Source: Candidatus Omnitrophota bacterium (GTDB taxonomy: Bacteria; Omnitrophota; Gorgyraeia; Gygaellales; Profunditerraquicolaceae). From it: a stretch of DNA of 10,732 nucleotides. The notes beneath the pieces are model-generated. The model saw only the letters and a list, made by a program, of their open reading frames with translations, searched no databases and was not told the origin of the DNA. The stretch's first letter is position 1. Each line of letters begins with the position of its first letter. A program made the position numbers and the translations under genes. The stretch is taken from positions 1 to 10,732 of the forward strand of contig JAHFFQ010000038.1 of NCBI GenBank assembly GCA_023247875.1, given 5' to 3'. This document shows, piece by piece, positions 9,001 through 10,732 of the stretch.

Positions 9001-10732
9001 GTAAGGCTGATAGTCCGGTTAAACAAAAGATTATTGCGGCACAAGACTGGTATAATTTTGTTGAGGCGATTTCTGCCGCGGAGAAACAATTAATTAAAGA
9101 GCGTCTGTCTGCCTTAGAGGGAAAAACCGCGGATGAATGTCTCGGAGAGTTTGATAATCCCCATACAGCGGCAGGCAAAACTTTTATATTATCAGAGACG
9201 CCTACAAAGGAATTTTTGATGAAACTGGGCTTTTTTAAATATGACACCGGGCTTTACCGTATCAGGCGCACAGGGGATTGGGTTATTGTAAAAGGCAAAC
9301 CGGGCTATGAAAAAGTCATGAAAGAATCACCTCTCAGGGCGCTTCTTGAGTTAGGCCAAAGCGACATATGCCTTCTTGGCCATCCTTGCGGTTTTACCTA
9401 TCCGCTTGCAGATGAGATTTACAGTGCTTTCTACCGTGATCATAAGCTCAATTATATTATTACGAAAGACGGCTTGAGGTTATTTAATATAGGAAATATA
9501 AGGAAGCCGGATCCAGAAACAAAGAAACTTTTCTTAGAGATGATGCCGGTAGGCGAGTTGAGCCATTTTCATCTTCTCGCCCAGAATTGCCCTGATTTGG
9601 CATGGGATGAGGGACATGTATCGGAAAAAGGTTGCAGGGACTTGAATATTACGAACTATTTTATCCAATGGGATAAATTTAATATGGACGATATCCTTGT
9701 CTGCGGCCGAACCGGAATAGATATGTTACTGCATGGTAAGAATCCGTACCATCGGGTAGCAGGAATACGTTTTGCCGTCCGGCTTGCGCCTAAGGAATCC
9801 CTGCCGGTTATTATCCCATATCTTGATGACCCGGAGGACATTGTCCGGCTTCAAGCCGTTATATCTTTGATAGAGCTCTTTGGGAAAATGGCCAGGAGAA
9901 ATGATATCCGGAATGCCTTAAAACCGTTTATCAATGACAGCTTGGTTACTATTATTTTCCGGGATATCTATGGGCCTTTTAAAAGATGGACACAGGGTAA
10001 ATCTACCTTGCGCAGGGATCTCATAAGTTTATGCGCCCCGCCTGTGCTTGAGCTCGGGTTGGCCACCATTGTTAAAGATGGCGAGGACTATAACAGCGAT
10101 GAAAGTTTGCAACTGGTGTTAGAGACGCGGGGTTTGTCAAAGGGAGAGAAGGTGCCCTTTGACGGCAAGAAACAGAGGGTAGTTTATGTAGAACAGGGAA
10201 TAGTGGTCGTGTGGCTGAGGAATCCTGCAAGGCCGATATATTTACAAGAAAATGATCTACTTATTGTCTTTGAAGAAGCAGACCTCTACGCAGATGAAGA
10301 TTCGTTTATAACAATAATAAATGAAAATAGCCCCACCCTTACGACAGGGCCTCCCTTAGGAGTAAAAACCACCCTTGACTTGACACAAAGGCCTGCCGGA
10401 TCTCCCGAAGGAGTTGAAGAACCAGTCATCATAGATGAACAAGGTAAACTCTCCGCAATAATCTATAAAGGAACAAATAGCTATCCATCCAAGACATATT
10501 GGATTTCTATTCCATCGGCGGCAATCCGTGTGGGGGTAAAAACCGCAAAAGGGCCGGAAGATTGGCATCTCCAGCCAAATAAGAATACAGAGATTCTCAT
10601 TATCTGCTCAGGATGTACAGATATAACCTGTGCCGATGTAAAAGGTGAAGGTGCAAAAACGCACCTGTTAAGTGCCGGGCAGAAAATCATCATTCACCCG
10701 GATACGGCGCATAAATTCTTTCACCATGATGT
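3..10732 (+). CDS. Internal fragment of a giant multidomain protein, partial at both ends
   Basis: One frame is open across the whole window: 3,576 complete codons without a stop, from the left edge to the right edge. Neither the start nor the end of the gene is present. Frames on the other strand hold only short, Ser/Leu-rich translations typical of antisense shadows. The coding frame gives soluble, charged protein with recognisable domains in order: coiled coil, membrane hairpin, GHKL ATPase, phosphorylase-like GT35 domain, P-loop domain, coiled coil, kinase-like fold, HEAT repeats and two cupins. ATA, AGG and AGA codons are frequent. Basic residues flank both sides of the membrane hairpin and ATP-binding folds follow it, which suggests that most of the chain lies in the cytoplasm. 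The product as a whole is not one I recognise; the architecture recalls giant Omnitrophota/PVC proteins. I am sure of the open frame and unsure of the biological role. Confidence 0.95.
15..416 (+). other. Coiled-coil helices followed by a Pro/Ala-rich linker
   Basis: Residues 5-114 are rich in Glu, Lys, Ala, Gln and Leu with regular hydrophobic spacing and no prolines, as expected for long amphipathic or coiled-coil helices (for example around residues 7-40 and 95-113). Residues 114-138 then turn Pro/Ala/Lys-rich and include an AAASPV stretch (nt 387-404), which reads as a flexible linker. No enzyme motif is visible. The position just before a membrane hairpin suggests a cytoplasmic oligomerisation or spacer segment. 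That role is inferred from composition only. Confidence 0.6.
417..542 (+). other. Transmembrane helical hairpin
   Basis: Residues 139-159 (nt 417-479) and 163-180 (nt 489-542) are two almost wholly hydrophobic stretches separated by a short turn, Pro-Asp-Lys-Gly (nt 480-491). They are the only convincing membrane segments in the window. Lysines precede the first helix (KAKAY). The second is followed by a basic stretch with several Lys and Arg (res 181-196). By the positive-inside rule both flanks should be cytoplasmic, giving a re-entrant pair that anchors the giant chain to the inner face of the membrane. There is no signal peptide here because the true N-terminus lies outside the window. 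Confidence 0.75.
543..662 (+). other. Charged, low-complexity juxtamembrane linker
   Basis: Residues 181-220 are polar and disorder-prone (Lys, Arg, Asp, Glu, Gln, Pro, Gly) and include a Ser-Pro-Val (nt 621-629). The stretch separates the membrane hairpin from the kinase-like module. The same Ser-Pro-Val signature recurs in the linkers at nt 396-404 and 6105-6113. Confidence 0.5.
660..1733 (+). other. Histidine-kinase-like module with GHKL ATPase domain
   Basis: The C-terminal third (res about 466-576) is a clear HATPase_c/GHKL fold. It has an N-box with E479 and N483 (EAIKNALK, nt 1437-1460), a G1 box DCGRG (nt 1530-1544), a G2 box STGLGIYSMK (nt 1611-1640) and a closing GMGT (nt 1689-1700). 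All the expected ATP/Mg-binding residues are present. Upstream, FIHDLKS at nt 663-683 (His at res 223) looks like the HD(L/F)K H-box of some sensor kinases, but it lies about 250 residues before the ATPase instead of the usual 60-100. Residues 362-420 resemble a winged helix. The ATPase is certain by motif; autokinase activity is only possible. No receiver domain is seen in the window. Alternatively it could be an anti-sigma/SpoIIE-associated or purely regulatory ATPase. Confidence 0.85.
1086..1262 (+). other. Winged-helix-like insert
   Basis: Residues 362-420 contain a helix (DIDRLVREEIRHFELL), a second helical stretch, then GIEKKINILIEAGVLKRM followed by a short hydrophobic strand with Trp (LIWVAED). 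The pattern of a recognition-type helix, then E-A-G-V-L-K-R and a beta wing, is typical of winged helix-turn-helix folds (as in MarR and ArsR proteins). Its position inside a kinase-like module makes DNA binding doubtful; such folds also serve as protein-interaction or dimerisation modules. Confidence 0.4.
1734..2744 (+). other. Unrecognised, mainly helical region
   Basis: Residues 578-914 link the ATPase to the phosphorylase-like domain. They are soluble and mostly predicted helical by eye, with blocks such as FRGFTPEEQIEYAAEAW (nt 1992-2042) and a Gly/Asn-rich patch around nt 2433-2510 (SYGCVVGGRLQTVNSPINNG) that could be a beta-hairpin or loop. I see no motif I can assign. The last part (nt 2600-2744) may be the N-terminal helical lead-in of the phosphorylase fold. 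No function is proposed. Confidence 0.5.
2745..5012 (+). other. Glycogen/alpha-glucan phosphorylase-like (GT35) domain lacking the PLP lysine
   Basis: Motifs characteristic of GT35 occur in the right order: NMEY (nt 2808-2819), the glycine loop AGGLG (2937-2951), SEGN in place of NEGH (3675-3686), NHTPREVG in place of THTPVPAG (3768-3791), and a block that aligns without gaps with the M..LAL..VNG..GE segment (3891-3980). These are followed by RRLVDYK (4335-4355), matching the phosphate-site KRIHEYK, then YLQQGVD (4575-4595) and finally EAGPTSPTN...NGAPTVGNLAGALIE (4626-4706). The last aligns residue for residue with EASGTGNMK...NGALTIGTLDGANVE. In that alignment the PLP-bearing Lys680 (rabbit muscle numbering) is Asn1550, and the SGTGNM loop is rewritten. 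Glu672 and the Arg569/Lys574 equivalents remain. Between NMEY and AGGLG there is an insertion of roughly 30 residues. At about 750 residues the size fits the family. Phosphorolysis by the usual PLP mechanism is not expected, so a glucan- or phosphate-binding pseudoenzyme is the likelier role. Confidence 0.8.
5013..6059 (+). other. Unrecognised region between GT35-like and P-loop domains
   Basis: Residues 1671-2019 contain a helical first half (up to about nt 5390). This is followed by a mixed alpha/beta part with VVLDLREGPVPLEVKETLERIL (around nt 5505-5570, quoted only to show an LREGP turn) and a helix-rich stretch. A short Cys-containing acidic loop, DCFGDSDCKGK (nt 5895-5927), follows. The end, DTLFINPNFYALPEDKQ (nt 5949-5999), has the look of the strand-loop-helix that precedes the HExxH helix in zinc peptidases. 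The following helix reads NILSDFLIK, however, with no His, so no protease can be claimed. I assign no family. Confidence 0.45.
6060..6122 (+). other. Ser/Pro/Asn interdomain linker with SSPV
   Basis: Residues 2020-2040 are rich in Ser, Thr, Asn, Pro and Ala and contain NSP (nt 6078-6086) and SSPV (nt 6102-6113). The composition contrasts with the charged, folded segments on either side and marks a domain boundary. Linkers of the Ser-Pro-Val type also occur near the N-terminus of this fragment. Confidence 0.6.
6123..7200 (+). other. P-loop NTPase/kinase-like domain
   Basis: After a long amphipathic helix (res 2041-2100), a hydrophobic strand leads into a perfect Walker A motif, GMGGSGKST (nt 6345-6371; Lys at res 2121). 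Two strands could carry the Walker B acid: YDVVIFIGD (nt 6672-6698) or VSLIIDIPH (nt 6942-6968; Asp at res 2319). Beyond that come a Gly-rich turn, EYGGKKANEF (nt 7038-7067), and a final strand-rich part with VVYINDVPFIIP (nt 7119-7154). The single early P-loop, the GKST ending and the lack of ABC signature, Q-loop, Sensor or G-protein motifs favour a small-molecule kinase or uridine-kinase-type NTPase over ABC, AAA+ or GTPase families. I cannot name the substrate. Nucleotide binding is probable; activity is unknown. Confidence 0.65.
7236..7376 (+). other. Coiled coil
   Basis: Residues 2412-2458 form a heptad-like helix dense in Glu, Lys and Leu (for example KKLEEEVERLAEEVRLVRQE, nt 7287-7346), with Leu/Val at a and d positions. 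It separates the P-loop domain from the following helical and kinase-like region and is likely a spacer or dimerisation segment. Confidence 0.7.
7377..7832 (+). other. Helical region without recognised motif
   Basis: Residues 2459-2610 are predominantly helical, with alternating charged and aliphatic residues and several tryptophan/tyrosine anchors (YGWILDCLRALN, nt 7602-7637). Two cysteine-containing helices follow (nt 7707-7790). The stretch may be the altered N-lobe of the kinase-like fold that comes next, but no glycine-rich loop or catalytic Lys-Glu pair is evident. Confidence 0.4.
7833..8510 (+). other. Kinase-fold-like region with eroded catalytic motifs
   Basis: The run TRRSQLRYGLVFAFPKIKDYF (around nt 7890-7952), then RLRGLMIPAMIFD (8004-8033) and a strand ending in VLVKSAPHRSLRKIL, recalls an atypical kinase-like family that I associate with PVC giant proteins. 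So does the helix AAKKWIDRLKALIIEINGRGIV (8193-8249). In that family the sequence runs G-[hydrophobic]-x-DxDP...NN(Y/F)G followed by VVLxDFGDLSD. Here the first segment reads GRGIVIKNP (8235-8261) and the second LVLYHLYGLSED (8316-8351). The catalytic Asp/Asn and the DFG Asp are therefore absent at the expected places. The downstream helix with SYYKETLFNELPHD (nt 8439-8480) also fits. The family assignment is from memory and the match is weak to moderate; a pseudokinase is the best guess. Confidence 0.4.
8511..9740 (+). other. Unrecognised region, helical then alpha/beta
   Basis: Residues 2837-3246 begin with paired helices in which an (A/D/S)RQER-type start recurs: LDRQERFMLWLVLY (nt 8652-8693) and LSRQERRLLGAAF (8907-8945). 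A third, looser copy is AAEKQLIKERL (9075-9107). From about nt 9180 the composition changes to mixed strands and helices, with YRIRRTGDWVIVKG (9255-9296) and SDICLLGHP (9360-9386). Next come NYIITKDGLRLFNIG (9450-9494) and MDDILVCGRTG (9684-9716). I recognise no family. The helical half could be a divergent solenoid leading into the HEAT segment. Confidence 0.4.
9741..9950 (+). repeat. HEAT-like alpha-solenoid repeats (protein level)
   Basis: HRVAGIRFAVRLAPKES followed by LPVIIPYLDDPEDIVRLQAV (nt 9750-9860) shows the HEAT/PBS-lyase consensus: a first helix, a second helix ending in LxDxxxxVRxxA, and the start of the next repeat (VISLIELFG). At least one complete repeat and most of a second are visible. 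Such repeats usually mediate protein-protein contact. The repeat leads directly into the cupin pair, so it may be the binding platform of this end of the protein. Confidence 0.6.
10098..10328 (+). other. Cupin-like beta-barrel, first of two
   Basis: Residues 3366-3442 have a beta-rich pattern: LVLETRGLSKGEKVPFDGKK, then RVVYVEQGIVVVWL (nt 10176-10217), then ARPIYLQENDLLIVFEE (10224-10274). The x-V-(Y)-V-x-x-G and L-x-x-(N/G)-D-(L)-L signatures are those of a small jelly-roll cupin. No His-x-His metal site is present: the position before VVYVEQG is Lys/Gln/Arg-rich. Structural or ligand-binding use is more likely than metal-dependent catalysis. Confidence 0.5.
10398..10732 (+). other. RmlC-like cupin domain, cut by the window edge
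   Basis: IRVGVKTAKGPEDWHLQPNK followed by NTEILIICSG (nt 10527-10613) matches cupin motif 1, normally ...HxH(x)3-6E(x)6G. H3522 and E3530 are kept but the second His is Gln3524. The segment DVKGEGAKTHLLSAGQKIIIH and PDTAHKF (nt 10635-10718) matches motif 2, with its G-x5-P-x3-H and His3570. The chain continues past the right edge. The arrangement resembles sugar-nucleotide epimerase-type and polysaccharide-associated cupins, but there is no proof of activity. Metal binding would be weakened by the missing His. Confidence 0.7.

Noticed and set aside
8573..9247. Reverse-strand frame of about 224 codons
   Set aside because: Low-complexity Ser/Leu/Arg composition, no motif, and fully overlapped by the uninterrupted + strand frame.
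1..10732. tRNA, rRNA, riboswitch, terminator, CRISPR, insertion sequence or attachment site
   Set aside because: No direct-repeat array, no hairpin followed by a T-run, no transposase and no tRNA-like cloverleaf was seen; the window is entirely coding.

Overview
The window is one uninterrupted open reading frame on the + strand. Reading codons from position 3 (every codon begins at a multiple of 3), I find no stop codon through to the last base: at least 3,576 codons, open at both ends. I see no gene start, stop, promoter, terminator, RNA gene, insertion sequence or CRISPR array. The sequence is an internal slice of a giant gene whose true length is unknown. Residue n of the slice begins at nucleotide 3n, and that numbering is used throughout.

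The organism cannot be fixed from the sequence alone. A multi-thousand-residue bacterial protein with mixed codon use (many ATA, AGG and AGA codons), Ser-Pro-Val linkers and a patchwork of carbohydrate- and signalling-type domains recalls the giant proteins of Candidatus Omnitrophota and relatives in the PVC lineage. That is an inference from recall, not a database result.

Layout from N to C: (1) coiled coil and Pro/Ala linker, 15-416; (2) two-helix membrane hairpin, 417-542; (3) a histidine-kinase-like module, 660-1733, with a possible HDLK H-box, a winged-helix-like insert and an intact GHKL ATPase; (4) a helical region without recognised family, 1734-2744; (5) a divergent glycogen/alpha-glucan phosphorylase (GT35) domain, 2745-5012, in which the landmark motifs align but the PLP-binding lysine is replaced by asparagine; (6) an unrecognised region, 5013-6059, ending in a Ser/Pro linker; (7) a P-loop NTPase/kinase-like domain with an intact Walker A, 6123-7200; (8) a coiled coil, 7236-7376; (9) a helical stretch and a region resembling a degenerate kinase fold, 7377-8510; (10) an unrecognised region, 8511-9740; (11) a short HEAT-repeat segment, 9741-9950; (12) two consecutive cupin-like folds, 10098-10732, the second cut by the window edge.

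How it may work together (inference): two nucleotide-binding modules keep their motifs, while the phosphorylase, the kinase-like fold and the second cupin have lost key catalytic or metal-binding residues. This suggests a very large, membrane-tethered, probably cytoplasm-facing scaffold or sensor in which former enzyme folds serve as ligand-binding or structural parts, powered or gated by the ATP-binding modules.
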